A stretch of DNA of 64,000 nucleotides from Novosphingopyxis baekryungensis DSM 16222 (GCF_000420305.1 NZ_ATUR01000004.1:124001-188000); one strand, 5' to 3'. Counted from the first letter of the stretch, positions 1-10,869 are shown. Program-made: numbers and translations. The notes: generated by a model not told the origin, from the letters alone.

Positions 1-1
1 C

Positions 2-103
2 TTCTTCCACGAACGCGCCTGGGAGGAGGGCAAGCGGCCCGCGATCCTCGACATCATCCTGCACCGCCACGGCGCAGAGGAACGCTCGACCCCGCCTGCG
101 TGA
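2..103 (+). CDS. C-terminal end of an unidentified protein (partial)
   Basis: An open frame enters from the left edge and ends at a TGA at 101-103, giving 33 residues that begin FFHERAWEEGKRPAILDIIL and end in a short Ser/Pro tail. The frame is open from the first base and shows the same GC-rich third positions as neighbouring genes, so it is probably the end of a real plus-strand gene. The fragment is too short to name. It converges on the minus-strand gene that ends at 156. Confidence 0.5.
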   Translation, partial: FFHERAWEEGKRPAILDIILHRHGAEERSTPPA

Positions 104-155
104 TGTCGAGCGCGGTCTGGAGTCGCCGCCCGCTCAGCTTGTTAAAGGCGGCGTT

Positions 156-500
156 TCAGCCTTTGCTCTCGTCGATGCCCCCGCCCGCAATCCGCCGATG
201 CTCGTCCACGCTCCTGCGCATTTCGCGGGCTTGCAGGTGCAGCGCCTGGTTGCTCATGCGGATTTCGCGGCTTTGCTGGTAAAAGCCCAGGACCAGCCAC
301 AGGAAGGCGAGCGGGCTGGATACGCCGCCGAGGAAATCGCCCAGCTCGTTCATTTGCAGATCGGCCGGGTTCTGGCCCTGTATGATCAGATAGACGATCA
401 GACCCAGCACATAGAGCGCGGAGAGCACCAGGCCGATCAGCGGCAGGCGGCGGCGTTCGCGCCGGTCGTTCAGAATGTCTGCCGCTGCGCTATCGCTCAT
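156..500 (-). CDS. Small two-helix membrane protein of unknown function
   Basis: 114 residues. After a short charged N-terminus there are two hydrophobic segments, about residues 20-40 (LIGLVLSALYVLGLIVYLII) and 58-75 (GGVSSPLAFLWLVLGFYQQ). A basic C-terminal segment with heptad-like spacing (SREIRMSNQALHLQAREMRR) could be a short coiled coil in the cytoplasm. Proteins of this plan are common in Proteobacteria and uncharacterised. I do not assign a function. It starts at an ATG and has no partner gene close by on its strand. Confidence 0.65.
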   Translation of the reverse strand: MSDSAAADILNDRRERRRLPLIGLVLSALYVLGLIVYLIIQGQNPADLQMNELGDFLGGVSSPLAFLWLVLGFYQQSREIRMSNQALHLQAREMRRSVDEHRRIAGGGIDESKG

Positions 501-739
501 ATCCCCGCCCTGTTCCTCGATGCCCTGTGACCGCCGGCATCCTCGCGCACAGAAAGCGGCGCGTCCACGGCTTTGTCGATCGCGCCGCCGAAGCAGGGCG
601 GGCTATCGGCTATCGCAGGCGTGCCAGGGCGCGGTCATGCGGTCTGGAAAGGCGAGCCCGGAAACAGCGAAGCCCCGCCACTTTCGTGACGAGGCCTCCA
701 TGATATAACGGACATTGTCATCCGCAAAGAAGACTGGGC

Positions 740-1336
740 TCAGGCGTAGCTGACCGAAACATTCTGACGTTTGCGCTGACGCATCGCGCCGCCAACGAAA
801 CCGAAGCCCAGAAGCATCAGGGCCCAAGTCGCCGGCTCAGGAACCGCACCGGCGATTGCCGGCTCGTACGTTACTGTAACCGTACCACCCGTATAAATGG
901 CATCAGCAAAACCAGGGTCATCGTCGAAGTCTTCGAAAAACTCCGCAAATACCAGACCGTCACTGCCGGCGAAAAAGTCCAGTCCTTCCCCAACCAGATC
1001 GAGGGAGCCCGCATAGCTCGAACTTCCCGCGAAATCGTCACCCGGACCCCAGGTCAGAATGACGCCGTCGAGGGCCGTGCTGTAAAGGCCAAGCTGCGCT
1101 TCTGAAAGCCAACTAAGGCCGAAGGTAGTGAGCGACAAATTCCAGGCCACGTTCGTTACCTGCGCGCCTGCGCCGATATCGTACGAAAAAAGCGCGTTGC
1201 CAGGCTCAAACAAGCCATCAACACTCGGCACGTTGTTAACGTCGATAACAAATTCAGCCGCATTCGCTGCGCTGGGAACCGCAAACATCAGCGCCGCCGC
1301 GCCCATGGCTGCCGTTTTTTTCACCAGGCTCGTCAT
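740..1336 (-). CDS. PEP-CTERM sorting domain protein, exported
   Basis: 198 residues from the ATG at 1336, which has an AGGGGAT ribosome-binding site 6 bases upstream. The longer frame back to 1396 lacks such a site. An N-terminal signal peptide (MTSLVKK, a hydrophobic run, then AANA) leads a low-complexity Asp/Gly/Phe-rich body. The C-terminus carries the sorting signal: AVPEPATWALMLLGFGFVGG, then basic residues MRQRKRQ. In the known system an exosortase recognises the PEP motif and anchors or processes the protein at the envelope, usually linked to exopolysaccharide. No exosortase gene lies in this window. The gene stands alone with AT-richer flanks than its surroundings, which fits accessory surface-protein status. 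Confidence 0.9.
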   Translation of the reverse strand: MTSLVKKTAAMGAAALMFAVPSAANAAEFVIDVNNVPSVDGLFEPGNALFSYDIGAGAQVTNVAWNLSLTTFGLSWLSEAQLGLYSTALDGVILTWGPGDDFAGSSSYAGSLDLVGEGLDFFAGSDGLVFAEFFEDFDDDPGFADAIYTGGTVTVTYEPAIAGAVPEPATWALMLLGFGFVGGAMRQRKRQNVSVSYA

Positions 1337-1396
1337 ATCAAATCCCCTATTATGTGACTTGGCGTGAACTCCGAACTCGAGAAATCGATTCATCAA

Positions 1397-1723
1397 TGGT
1401 TAACTTTTGCTTAAGAGTCAAGTCTTCGCAGCCCCACGGATCGCTGCGTGCCACTTTAGACAGTCAAGTTCGAACGTTCGACTCCGCTGCCGCAATGGAA
1501 GCGACTGCCTTCCACTGCTGACAAAAGCAGGCGTGCATGTTCGCTCAGATACAGTAGCTGCTGCGCCAAGATGTCCAAGACAAGTCCGTCAGATTTTTGT
1601 ATATTTCAGGGAAGGAGGCCCCAATTTGTTGAGCGCCTTCAGTCAGCCCGGTTACGCTCGGCAGTCTGTTTCCTGTCCCCACGCCTTCGAACGGGCCCGA
1701 CCAGCAGACTGCATCGGGCAACG
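1397..1723. other. AT-richer intergenic region, no gene seen
   Basis: There is no convincing coding frame on either strand. Base composition is visibly less GC-rich than the flanks. The minus-strand side near 1420-1400 contains CTTGAC followed by A/T-rich sequence, which could form a promoter for the PEP-CTERM gene, but the -10 is poor. The right end runs into the thiC terminator. Confidence 0.5.
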
Positions 1724-1757
1724 AAAAAGGCGGCGCCTTATGGCACCGCCTTTTCTT
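1724..1757 (-). terminator. Rho-independent terminator of the thiC transcript
   Basis: On the minus strand a GC-rich stem, GGCGGTGCC with GGCGCCGCC around a short ATAA loop, is followed by a run of T residues. It lies about 30 bases after the thiC stop codon. A-rich bases on the other side make it potentially bidirectional. Confidence 0.85.
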
Positions 1758-1786
1758 TGTCTTCTCGCCTTTGCAGCTTCGCGTGA

Positions 1787-4142
<2,356 letters not shown>

Positions 4143-4199
4143 AAGGCCGCCTCCATATCATGTCGGATGGCGGGGGCGGACGGGGCATTCGGGCCCCAC

Positions 4200-4306
4200 G
4201 CCGCTCCCTCCCTCCGCCCGTATTACCGGGATCAGGTTCGACGGGTCGCGGGCTATTCCGCTCTCAACCGGCGTTCACGCGCACGGCTCCCCGGGGATAA
4301 GGGGTG
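4200..4306 (-). promoter_or_regulatory. TPP riboswitch (THI element)
   Basis: Read on the minus strand, the conserved blocks appear in the right order: GGGGAGC, TTGAGAG (4267-4261; the consensus has CTGAGA), GACCCGTCGAACCTGATC (around 4247-4230), GGTAATACGGGCGGAGGGA (around 4229-4205). These are the two thiamine-pyrophosphate sensor arms. The element ends about 60 bases before the small membrane protein gene and should repress that gene and thiC when TPP is abundant. No clear terminator follows, so control may be translational. Confidence 0.95.
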
Positions 4307-4430
4307 ACAATAGAGCGCGTCGTAGCGATAGTCCAGCGGAGCGCTTGGCGATGGTCATCGAATGCACCTTCTCGCCACAGAAGCTCGGACGGCCAATCGG
4401 CTTGACACCATCAGAAGGCGGGGAGGCCTT

Positions 4431-5321
4431 ATGAACCGATTAAAAACCATCATGGTCCAAACTGCGGCAGCAATGTTTTTCATAGGCACCGCGGCTCAGA
4501 CTGCAGCGCAAGATACTGGGCCGAAGGAACAAAGCGCTTCCGGCCCGCAGAATGAAGACATCGTCGTGCAGGGCGAAAGCAAAAATTCGCTGCGCGATCT
4601 TCTGGAATCGGTACTGGCCGAAGCGCGCGACGGCCAGATGGCCCGCTTTGCCGCACCGATCTGCCCGCGCGCCTTGGGCTTTCCCACCACTTATGGACCA
4701 ACAATTGAGCAGCGTATCCGCCGGGATGCCAAGAAAGCGGGCCTGAAAACAGGCGGGGCTAAATGCACCGGCAATCTGATCGTGATCGTATCGGACGATC
4801 CACCGGCTTTTCTATCTTATGCTTTTAAAACCGTGCCTGGCATGTTCGACGCTCTGACGCATGCCGAACGCAATGCGTTGTTTGCCAACACCGGGCCAAG
4901 CTGGGCTTGGCAAGCGGTGGAAGCCGTCGACTCCTATGGGCAGCCGGCTGATATCGCCGGACAAACTAAGATGCGAGCATCACGAATTGGCTTGGAAGGG
5001 CGGCAGAATTTCAGCCTGAGCTTTGTGGTGATCGATGTAGGCGCGATCGAAGGGCTCACGCTCCAGCAGCTCGCAGATTTTGCGGCGATGCGAACGTTGG
5101 CAAAAGTTCGAAACGAGGCGACGCGAAGCCAACGACCCGACAGTATCCTTGGACTGTTTGCGCTCCCGGATAAGAAACGGCCCGAAGAGATTACCAGCGG
5201 TGACCTTGCCATGCTGCGCGCGCTTTATGCCACGTCGCCATCACTCAGTGCCAAACGGCAACGCGCGGCGATGGAGCGCCAAATGAAGCGTGAGGAGGAA
5301 AGCGGCGCCGGGGAGAACTGA
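4431..5321 (+). CDS. Exported protein of unknown function
   Basis: 296 residues from the ATG at 4431, preceded by GGGAGG at good spacing; the longer frame back to 4362 is unlikely. A signal peptide (basic start, hydrophobic core, cleavage near AAQTAAQ) is followed by EDIVVQGE, a motif resembling the mature N-termini of sphingomonad TonB-linked proteins. The rest is soluble, with two cysteines (near CPRALGF and KCTGN) that may form a disulfide. Periplasmic or surface proteins of this type are common and uncharacterised in this group. A TTGACA at 4402 could be part of its promoter. It converges on the MipA-like gene. Confidence 0.75.
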   Translation: MNRLKTIMVQTAAAMFFIGTAAQTAAQDTGPKEQSASGPQNEDIVVQGESKNSLRDLLESVLAEARDGQMARFAAPICPRALGFPTTYGPTIEQRIRRDAKKAGLKTGGAKCTGNLIVIVSDDPPAFLSYAFKTVPGMFDALTHAERNALFANTGPSWAWQAVEAVDSYGQPADIAGQTKMRASRIGLEGRQNFSLSFVVIDVGAIEGLTLQQLADFAAMRTLAKVRNEATRSQRPDSILGLFALPDKKRPEEITSGDLAMLRALYATSPSLSAKRQRAAMERQMKREEESGAGEN

Positions 5322-5342
5322 AGGCCCCCCGGCGTTTATCTT
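5306..5342 (+). terminator. Probable terminator overlapping the stop codon of the exported protein gene
   Basis: CGCCGGGG at 5306-5313 pairs with CCCCGGCG at 5327-5334, and TTTATCTT follows. The TGA stop of the upstream gene lies in the loop. Confidence 0.5.
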
Positions 5343-6207
5343 AAAACGTATAACCCAGGCCGACGCCGCCGATGAACTGGTCTGCGCTGCCGCGGATGCT
5401 CGTGATGGGGCTGTTCTTGGCATCGCCGAACAGGCGCGAATAGCCGGCCAGGGCGAACAGCGCGAAGCCGCCGTCGGTGATGTCGCCATTCAGATCATAG
5501 GTGAACAGCGCATTCACGCCGGCGCTCTTGAAGCCGCCTTCTGCCTGATAGCTTGGCAGGCCGCTGGCGATGGAGCCAGCCGGGCTCACCGAGAAATAAT
5601 AGTCGTTGAAATTATCGTCGACATGATCGGCGCTGACCGAGAGCACGACCGCCGCGCCGCGGCTGACCGGGGTCAGGAAACTGACCGTTGGCGTGATGAT
5701 GCGGCCCTTGTGCGCGCCGGCCACGTCCCACACCACGTCCACGGTGGCGGACAGCGTGTCATAGGGCGTGATGACGCCGCTATACTGGATGCCGGCCTGG
5801 CCGCCCAGCTCGATCGCGGTGTCCAGCTCGCCGAGCCGCTTTATCACATCGTCCTTGATCTGGCGTGTGCGGTTCAGGCGCACGCGCGCGACGGGGCCGA
5901 GCACGAAGCCGATCTTGGCATCGCTGGGATCGTTGATCAGATCCGCGCCGATGCCGGTGCCCTTGGGCTGGAAATTGATGCCGCCGATGCTGCCGGCCGC
6001 GGCGGGCACGGGGAAGAACACATAATCGTCCGAGCCTTCATAGCTTGGGCTGACGGCAAGGCCTGCGCCGATGGTCACCCAGTCGCCGCCATAGACCGTG
6101 TCCTCCACCGCCGGAATATCGGAGGGCGATGCGCTTGCCGTCTGGGCGGCTGCAGGTACGGAGAGGGCGGCAGCGGCCAGGCCGGCAAGAAGAAGGGGCA
6201 AGCGCAT
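5341..6207 (-). CDS. MipA/OmpV family outer-membrane protein
   Basis: 288 residues from the ATG at 6207, where a clear signal peptide begins (MRLPLLLAGLAAAALSVPAAAQ). The frame upstream to 6405 is out of character for a secreted protein. The mature part shows alternating aromatic and glycine-rich strands and ends in YTF, the C-terminal aromatic signature of outer-membrane beta-barrels. Features such as WVTIGAGLAVSPSYEGSDDY and GPVARVRLNR fit MipA/OmpV, a family tied to murein-synthesis scaffolding (MipA) or to outer-membrane channels. Its exact role here is unknown. Confidence 0.9.
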   Translation of the reverse strand: MRLPLLLAGLAAAALSVPAAAQTASASPSDIPAVEDTVYGGDWVTIGAGLAVSPSYEGSDDYVFFPVPAAAGSIGGINFQPKGTGIGADLINDPSDAKIGFVLGPVARVRLNRTRQIKDDVIKRLGELDTAIELGGQAGIQYSGVITPYDTLSATVDVVWDVAGAHKGRIITPTVSFLTPVSRGAAVVLSVSADHVDDNFNDYYFSVSPAGSIASGLPSYQAEGGFKSAGVNALFTYDLNGDITDGGFALFALAGYSRLFGDAKNSPITSIRGSADQFIGGVGLGYTF

Positions 6208-6370
6208 AATGATCGGAATCCTGATTGAAATGTCGGGCGGACAATAGCCGATAGGGCGATTGGTTGCGATTGGCCGACGCGCCGGGTGCACGATCGTCAC
6301 GCAGGTGCGGCTTTTGGGCAACTTCCACCTGCGCGCTCTGTTCGGGCCGCGCCTGCCCCGCGCACGCAGA

Positions 6371-6814
6371 TCAGAGGAAATATTGCATGCGGACCGTCTG
6401 CGCATGCGGCGCGGACGCGATGGTCAATGCCACCCGATCGAAACCGGGCGGGCCGAAGGTGACGCGCGGATTGCGGGAAAAACCGATGCCCTCCTTCGGA
6501 ATGCCGGCAAAGGTATCGAGCCGGTCGTTCGCATTCTCGTCATGATGGGCGGACACCGCATAGCGCGGCTGGGTGAGGCCCTTCACGGTCAGGCTGGGCC
6601 GTCTGGCAGATACGGTCAGGAAACGCTTGTCCGGATCGTTCGAGCAATCGGGGAAAAAGGCCGGGTCTGCGGTGATGCAGATCAGCAGATTGCCCTTGGC
6701 GGACCGCAGATTGGTAAAGCTGAGCTCCAGCGCGTCATCGCCCGCTGTCGTGACCGGCGCCGCGCCAGTGGCGAACGCCAGCAGCGCAGCGCCCAGGGCC
6801 AATCGCGCGATCAT
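6371..6814 (-). CDS. DUF2141 domain exported protein, coupled to a carotenoid-cluster hydroxylase gene
   Basis: 147 residues with a signal peptide (MIARLALGAALLAFATGAAP). The body carries typical DUF2141 features: LRSAKGNLLICITADPAFFPDC, YAVSAHHDENANDRLDT and GIPKEGIGFSRNP. The beta-sandwich domain has no known enzymatic activity. Its ATG overlaps the stop of the upstream hydroxylase (ATGA at 6814-6811), indicating translational coupling. Proteins of this family are repeatedly found beside carotenoid genes in sphingomonads, so an envelope role connected with pigment is a reasonable inference but unproven. Confidence 0.85.
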   Translation of the reverse strand: MIARLALGAALLAFATGAAPVTTAGDDALELSFTNLRSAKGNLLICITADPAFFPDCSNDPDKRFLTVSARRPSLTVKGLTQPRYAVSAHHDENANDRLDTFAGIPKEGIGFSRNPRVTFGPPGFDRVALTIASAPHAQTVRMQYFL

Positions 6815-7548
6815 GCCGCAGACTTCCGGAAGGCGCCCAGGCCCTTGTCGGTGCCGCAGACCCGGTCCCAGAAGCGGAAATAGAGGCCGTAATTGCAGTT
6901 GTACCGCTCATGATGGCGCTGGTGATGGCTGGCGGTGATGGTCCAGCGGCCCAGCGGCCCCTCGGTCCACCAGCGCGGAAACATTTCCCAGCCCATATGG
7001 TTGGTCACGCCCATCAAGGTCATGATGCCCAGCACCAGACCCAGCACCGCGACATGGATCGGCACCAGGAACACCAGCGCCGGGATCACCACCGCGCCGG
7101 TGAGCGCCTCGATCGGGTGGAAGCTCATCGCCGCCCAGGCGGTCGGCGGGCGGCTGTCATGATGCACGGCATGGGCGATCCGGAACCATTTGGGCTGATG
7201 CATCCAGCGATGCGTCCAGTAAAACCATGTGTCATGCGCGAACAGATAGACGAACAGCGACAGCGGCAGATACCAGAGCGGATAGGCTGTCACATCGCCA
7301 TAGATCGCGGTCCATCCGCGTTCCTGCCAGCCCCACATCACCACGCCTGCCGGGATGCCATAGATGGCCGCGCTATAGAGCGACCAGCGCACCTCCCGCC
7401 CCATTTGCGGGCGCATGCCATGGTAAAGACCGGGCCGCACACGCTGGGTCAGCCAGGCGAAAGCGCCGCTGGTGGCCAGATAGCGCAGGCCCACGATCAG
7501 CGTCATCGCCAGCGTGGAGGCGATCAGGGAGAGGATCAGCGTCGTCAT
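6811..7548 (-). CDS. Sterol desaturase/fatty acid hydroxylase family protein (likely carotenoid hydroxylase)
   Basis: 245 residues, several membrane segments and the complete di-iron histidine set of the family: HDTWFYWTHRWMH, HAVHHDS, and ASHHQRHHERYNCNYG near the C-terminus. Members introduce hydroxyl groups or desaturations in membrane lipids or pigments. It is divergent from crtY with the DUF2141 gene as its coupled partner, so hydroxylation of the beta-ionone ring or a related pigment step is the best inference. It is longer than a typical CrtZ (about 160-180 residues), so I do not use that symbol. Confidence 0.88.
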   Translation of the reverse strand: MTTLILSLIASTLAMTLIVGLRYLATSGAFAWLTQRVRPGLYHGMRPQMGREVRWSLYSAAIYGIPAGVVMWGWQERGWTAIYGDVTAYPLWYLPLSLFVYLFAHDTWFYWTHRWMHQPKWFRIAHAVHHDSRPPTAWAAMSFHPIEALTGAVVIPALVFLVPIHVAVLGLVLGIMTLMGVTNHMGWEMFPRWWTEGPLGRWTITASHHQRHHERYNCNYGLYFRFWDRVCGTDKGLGAFRKSAA

Positions 7549-7725
7549 TGCGGCTCTCCTTACGCGATCGATCTGAACGGGTCATGATTTTTGTGCGCGG
7601 CTTGCCCCTGACCGCGCTTGCCGCTTCAATAGCCGAGCAAAAATCGTGGCTTATCGGTGGACAACGCGTGCAGATAAGCAACAGGCGGGATTCACAAGTC
7701 TGTCATGCTGGTCTAAGCCGTCCGC

Positions 7726-8883
7726 ATGCTTGAGAAACGCACCTGCGATCTGGCCATTATCGGCGGCGGCCTGGCCGGCGGCCTGATCGCGCTTGCGCTG
7801 CGCCGGCAGCGCCCGGAGCTGGAGCTGCTGCTGATCGAAAGCGGCGAGACCTTTGGCGGCAACCATATCTGGAGCTATTTCAGCACCGATGTCGCGCCCG
7901 AGCATCGCTGGCTGACCGCGCCGCTGGTGACCCATGGCTGGAGCGGGCACGAGGTGCGCTTTCCGGGCCATAACCGCACGCTGCCCGATATCTATTATTC
8001 GATCGAGAGCGACCGCTTCGATCAGGTGATCCGCGAACAATTGCCGGAGCGGATGCGCGTGACCGGTGTGGAGGTGGCCTCCGCCACCCCCACCGCCATC
8101 GCGCTGAAGGGGCATGGCCGCATCCGCGCTGGCGGCGTGATCGATTGCCGCGGCCCCGCCGATACGCAGGCGCTGGATTGCGGCTGGCAGAAATTCGTCG
8201 GCCAGCTGGTCGAGCTGGAACAGCCCCATGGGCTGACCCACCCCATCATCATGGACGCTACGGTAGAGCAGAAAGATGGCTATCGCTTCGTCTATTGCCT
8301 GCCCTTCACCCCCACCTCCATGTTCGTGGAAGACACCTATTACAGCGACAAGCCGGATCTGGACCGGCGGCGGATCGCGCAGCGGATCGGCGAATATGTC
8401 GATGCGCAGGGCTGGACCATCAGCCGCACGCTGCGCGAAGAAACGGGCGTTCTGCCGGTGGTTCATGGCGGCAATCTGGCGGATTATTGGAAGGCTGGCG
8501 GAGAGCGCACCGCCAAAGCCGGCGCGCGGGCGGCCCTGTTCCACCCCATGACCAGCTATTCGCTGCCCGATGCCGTGCGCACCGCCATGGCCATTGCCGA
8601 GCTGGACGATTTTTCCGGCGATGCGCTGCATCATTTCAGCCGCAAGCTGGCGGGCGAGCACTGGCGCGATGGCGGCTTCTACCGCCTGCTCGGCAAAATG
8701 CTGTTTCTGGGTGCGCAGCCCAAGGAGCGCTATCGCCTGTTCGAACGCTTCTACCGTCTGAGCCCCGAGCTCATCACCCGCTTCTACGCCGGCCAAAGCA
8801 CCGCAGCCGACAAAATCCGCATATTGTCCGGCAAGCCGCCCATACCCATATCACGGGCTCTGCGGGCAATTTTGGGTAAATAG
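7726..8883 (+). CDS. crtY: Lycopene beta-cyclase CrtY
   Basis: 385 residues. The N-terminus is an FAD/NAD-binding Rossmann fold (CDLAIIGGGLAGGLIALAL), followed by the family block GGNHIWSYFSTDV. Further on are FVGQLVELEQPHG and FVYCLPFTPTSMFVEDTYY, all typical of bacterial CrtY. It cyclises both ends of lycopene to beta-carotene at the membrane. Two bases separate its stop from the start of crtI, so the two form one transcription unit. Pairing with the nearby hydroxylase predicts zeaxanthin-type or further hydroxylated yellow pigments. Confidence 0.97.
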   Translation: MLEKRTCDLAIIGGGLAGGLIALALRRQRPELELLLIESGETFGGNHIWSYFSTDVAPEHRWLTAPLVTHGWSGHEVRFPGHNRTLPDIYYSIESDRFDQVIREQLPERMRVTGVEVASATPTAIALKGHGRIRAGGVIDCRGPADTQALDCGWQKFVGQLVELEQPHGLTHPIIMDATVEQKDGYRFVYCLPFTPTSMFVEDTYYSDKPDLDRRRIAQRIGEYVDAQGWTISRTLREETGVLPVVHGGNLADYWKAGGERTAKAGARAALFHPMTSYSLPDAVRTAMAIAELDDFSGDALHHFSRKLAGEHWRDGGFYRLLGKMLFLGAQPKERYRLFERFYRLSPELITRFYAGQSTAADKIRILSGKPPIPISRALRAILGK

Positions 8884-8885
8884 GT

Positions 8886-10454
8886 ATGGCGACGACGATA
8901 GCTCCACGGGCAGGCGCCCAGGATCCGCGCGAGCCCGATCTGTTCGGCGCGCAGGCCCGCCCCGCCCCCACCGGCAAGACCGCGATCGTGATCGGCGCAG
9001 GATTCGGCGGTCTGGCACTCGCCATTCGCCTGCAGTCCGCCGGTATCCAGACCACGCTGGTCGAGGCGCGGGACAAGCCGGGTGGCCGGGGCTATTATTG
9101 GGAGCGCGAGGGTTTCGTCTTCGATGCCGGCCCCACCGTGATCACCGATCCCGATTGCCTGAAGGAACTCTGGTCGCTCACCGGCGCGGACATGGCGCGC
9201 GACGTGACGCTGGAGCCGGTATTCCCCTTCTATCGCCTCAACTGGGTGGACGGCACCAATTTCGATTATTCGAATGACGAGGCCAAGCTGAACGCGGAAA
9301 TCGCCAAGCTGAACCCGGACGATGTGGCAGGCTATGCCAAGTTCCTGGACTATAGCGCAGGCGTGTTCGAGGAAGGCTATGTGAAGCTGGGCCACAAGGC
9401 GTTTCTCGATTTCCCCAGCATGATCAAGGCCGCGCCGGCACTGATGAAATATCAGGCCTGGCGCTCGGTCTATTCCATGGTCAGCAAGTTCGTGAAGAAC
9501 GAGAAGCTGCGCGAGGCGCTGAGCTTCCATACGCTGCTCGTCGGCGGCAATCCCATGACCACCAGCGCCATCTATGCGCTGATCCACAAGCTGGAAAAAG
9601 ACGGCGGCGTCTGGTTCGCGATGGGCGGCACCAACCGGCTGATCGCCGGGATGGCCGCGCATTTCGAGCGGATCGGCGGCACCATGCGGCTGGGCGACCC
9701 GGTCGAGCATATCGAGACGATGGGCGACCGCGCGACGGGCGTGACCACCAAGAGCGGCTGGCATGGCGATGCCGATGCGGTGGCGAGCAATGCGGACATC
9801 GTGCACAGCTACAAGGATCTGCTGGGCAAATCCCCGCGCGGGCAGAAGGCGGCCAAGAAGCTGGCGAAGAAGAAATATTCGCCGTCGCTGTTCGTCGTGC
9901 ATTTCGGCATCGAAGGCCGCTGGCCGGGCATTCCGCACCACATGATCCTGTTCGGCCCGCGCTATGACGGGCTGCTCAAGGACATCTACGATCACGGCGT
10001 GCTGCCGCAGGATTTCTCGATCTATCTGCACCACCCCACCGTCACCGATCCGTCGATGGCGCCGGAGGGCTGCTCCACCTTCTACGCGCTGGTGCCGGTT
10101 GCCCATATGGGCAAACTGCCGATCGATTGGGACGAGGCCGGGCCGCTCCTTGAAAAGCGCGTGCTGGACGAAGTCGGCCGCCGCCTGATCCCCGATATTC
10201 ATGAGCGGATCGTGACCAAGTTCCATTATGCGCCGCCGTATTTCGCGCGCGATCTCTCCGCGCATCTCGGCAGCGCGTTCAGCCTGGAACCGGTGCTGAC
10301 GCAAAGCGCCTATTTCCGCGCCCACAACCGCGACGACCAGATCGGCAATCTGTATTTCGTCGGTGCCGGCACGCATCCGGGCGCAGGCATCCCCGGCGTG
10401 GTCGGCAGCGCCAAAGCCACCGCAGGGCTGATGCTGGAAGACATGCTGGTTTAG
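8886..10454 (+). CDS. crtI: Phytoene desaturase CrtI
   Basis: 522 residues. About 30 extra residues (Ala/Pro/Arg-rich) precede the dinucleotide-binding motif VIGAGFGGLALAIRL. The next block, EARDKPGGRGYYWEREGFVFDAGP, is the CrtI signature, and the C-terminal FAD contact FVGAGTHPGAGIPGVVGSAK is complete. It desaturates phytoene stepwise to lycopene. The last four bases overlap the stop of the convergent GIY-YIG gene. crtB, which normally follows directly, is about 1.1 kb away here. Confidence 0.98.
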   Translation: MATTIAPRAGAQDPREPDLFGAQARPAPTGKTAIVIGAGFGGLALAIRLQSAGIQTTLVEARDKPGGRGYYWEREGFVFDAGPTVITDPDCLKELWSLTGADMARDVTLEPVFPFYRLNWVDGTNFDYSNDEAKLNAEIAKLNPDDVAGYAKFLDYSAGVFEEGYVKLGHKAFLDFPSMIKAAPALMKYQAWRSVYSMVSKFVKNEKLREALSFHTLLVGGNPMTTSAIYALIHKLEKDGGVWFAMGGTNRLIAGMAAHFERIGGTMRLGDPVEHIETMGDRATGVTTKSGWHGDADAVASNADIVHSYKDLLGKSPRGQKAAKKLAKKKYSPSLFVVHFGIEGRWPGIPHHMILFGPRYDGLLKDIYDHGVLPQDFSIYLHHPTVTDPSMAPEGCSTFYALVPVAHMGKLPIDWDEAGPLLEKRVLDEVGRRLIPDIHERIVTKFHYAPPYFARDLSAHLGSAFSLEPVLTQSAYFRAHNRDDQIGNLYFVGAGTHPGAGIPGVVGSAKATAGLMLEDMLV

Positions 10455-10792
10455 CGTTTAACAGGCACCGGGCCTTCATCCGTTCGGGCTGAGCCTGTCG
10501 AAGCCTCGTCCTTCCCTCTGGACTTGGCCAACCGGCTTATCTCCTTCCAGTCGCCGCGAATCAGCGCCTTTTTCTTGGCGCGGCTCCAGCCCTTGATGCG
10601 CCGTTCCATCGAAAGCGCTTCATATCGCGTCGGGAAGTCTTGCGCCCAAACCAGCTTTACCGGTAGGCGGTCCGCCGTGAAACCGGGGATCGAACCGGCA
10701 TGGTGCTGGGCCATGCGGTTTTCCAAATCGCCGGTATCCCCGGTGTAATATTGGCCACCATGGCAATGGAGCATATAGGTCCAGAACGCCAT
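10451..10792 (-). CDS. GIY-YIG nuclease superfamily protein (UPF0213/YhbQ type)
   Basis: 113 residues. The small domain begins WTYMLHCHGGQYYTGDT, in which the usual YVYVLRS...YYIG signature is recognisable though the second motif is YYTG. R25, E60 (SMERRIKGWSR) and the conserved K-rich helix follow. YhbQ-type proteins are single-domain nucleases of uncertain cellular role. The last 20 residues (after SRGKDE) are encoded by a dispersed palindromic repeat rather than by the family domain. The gene sits on the opposite strand between crtI and the LOG gene, flanked by inverted repeat copies, and looks like an insertion into the carotenoid region. Confidence 0.88.
   Translation of the reverse strand: MAFWTYMLHCHGGQYYTGDTGDLENRMAQHHAGSIPGFTADRLPVKLVWAQDFPTRYEALSMERRIKGWSRAKKKALIRGDWKEISRLAKSRGKDEASTGSARTDEGPVPVKR
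10480..10503 (+). repeat. Dispersed extragenic palindrome-like repeat, copy 1
   Basis: A 24-base unit beginning CCGTTCGGGCTGAG and ending CCTGTCGAAG. Copy 2 at 10836-10859 is the same sequence in inverted orientation with two mismatches. This motif family is one I recognise as abundant between genes in sphingomonads. It is translated as the C-terminal tail of the GIY-YIG protein. Confidence 0.85.
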
Positions 10793-10835
10793 GGTCCTGT
10801 CCTGAGGCCGACCTTGATCAAAAGGAAGGACGACC

Positions 10836-10859
10836 CTTCGACAGGCTCAGGGCGAACGG
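10836..10859 (-). repeat. Dispersed extragenic palindrome-like repeat, copy 2
   Basis: The plus strand reads CTTCGACAGGCTCAG then GGCGAACGG, the inverse complement of copy 1 with 22 of 24 matches. It lies just upstream of the LOG gene, so the two copies bracket the GIY-YIG gene. Confidence 0.85.
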
Positions 10860-10869
10860 AGAGAAGAAT

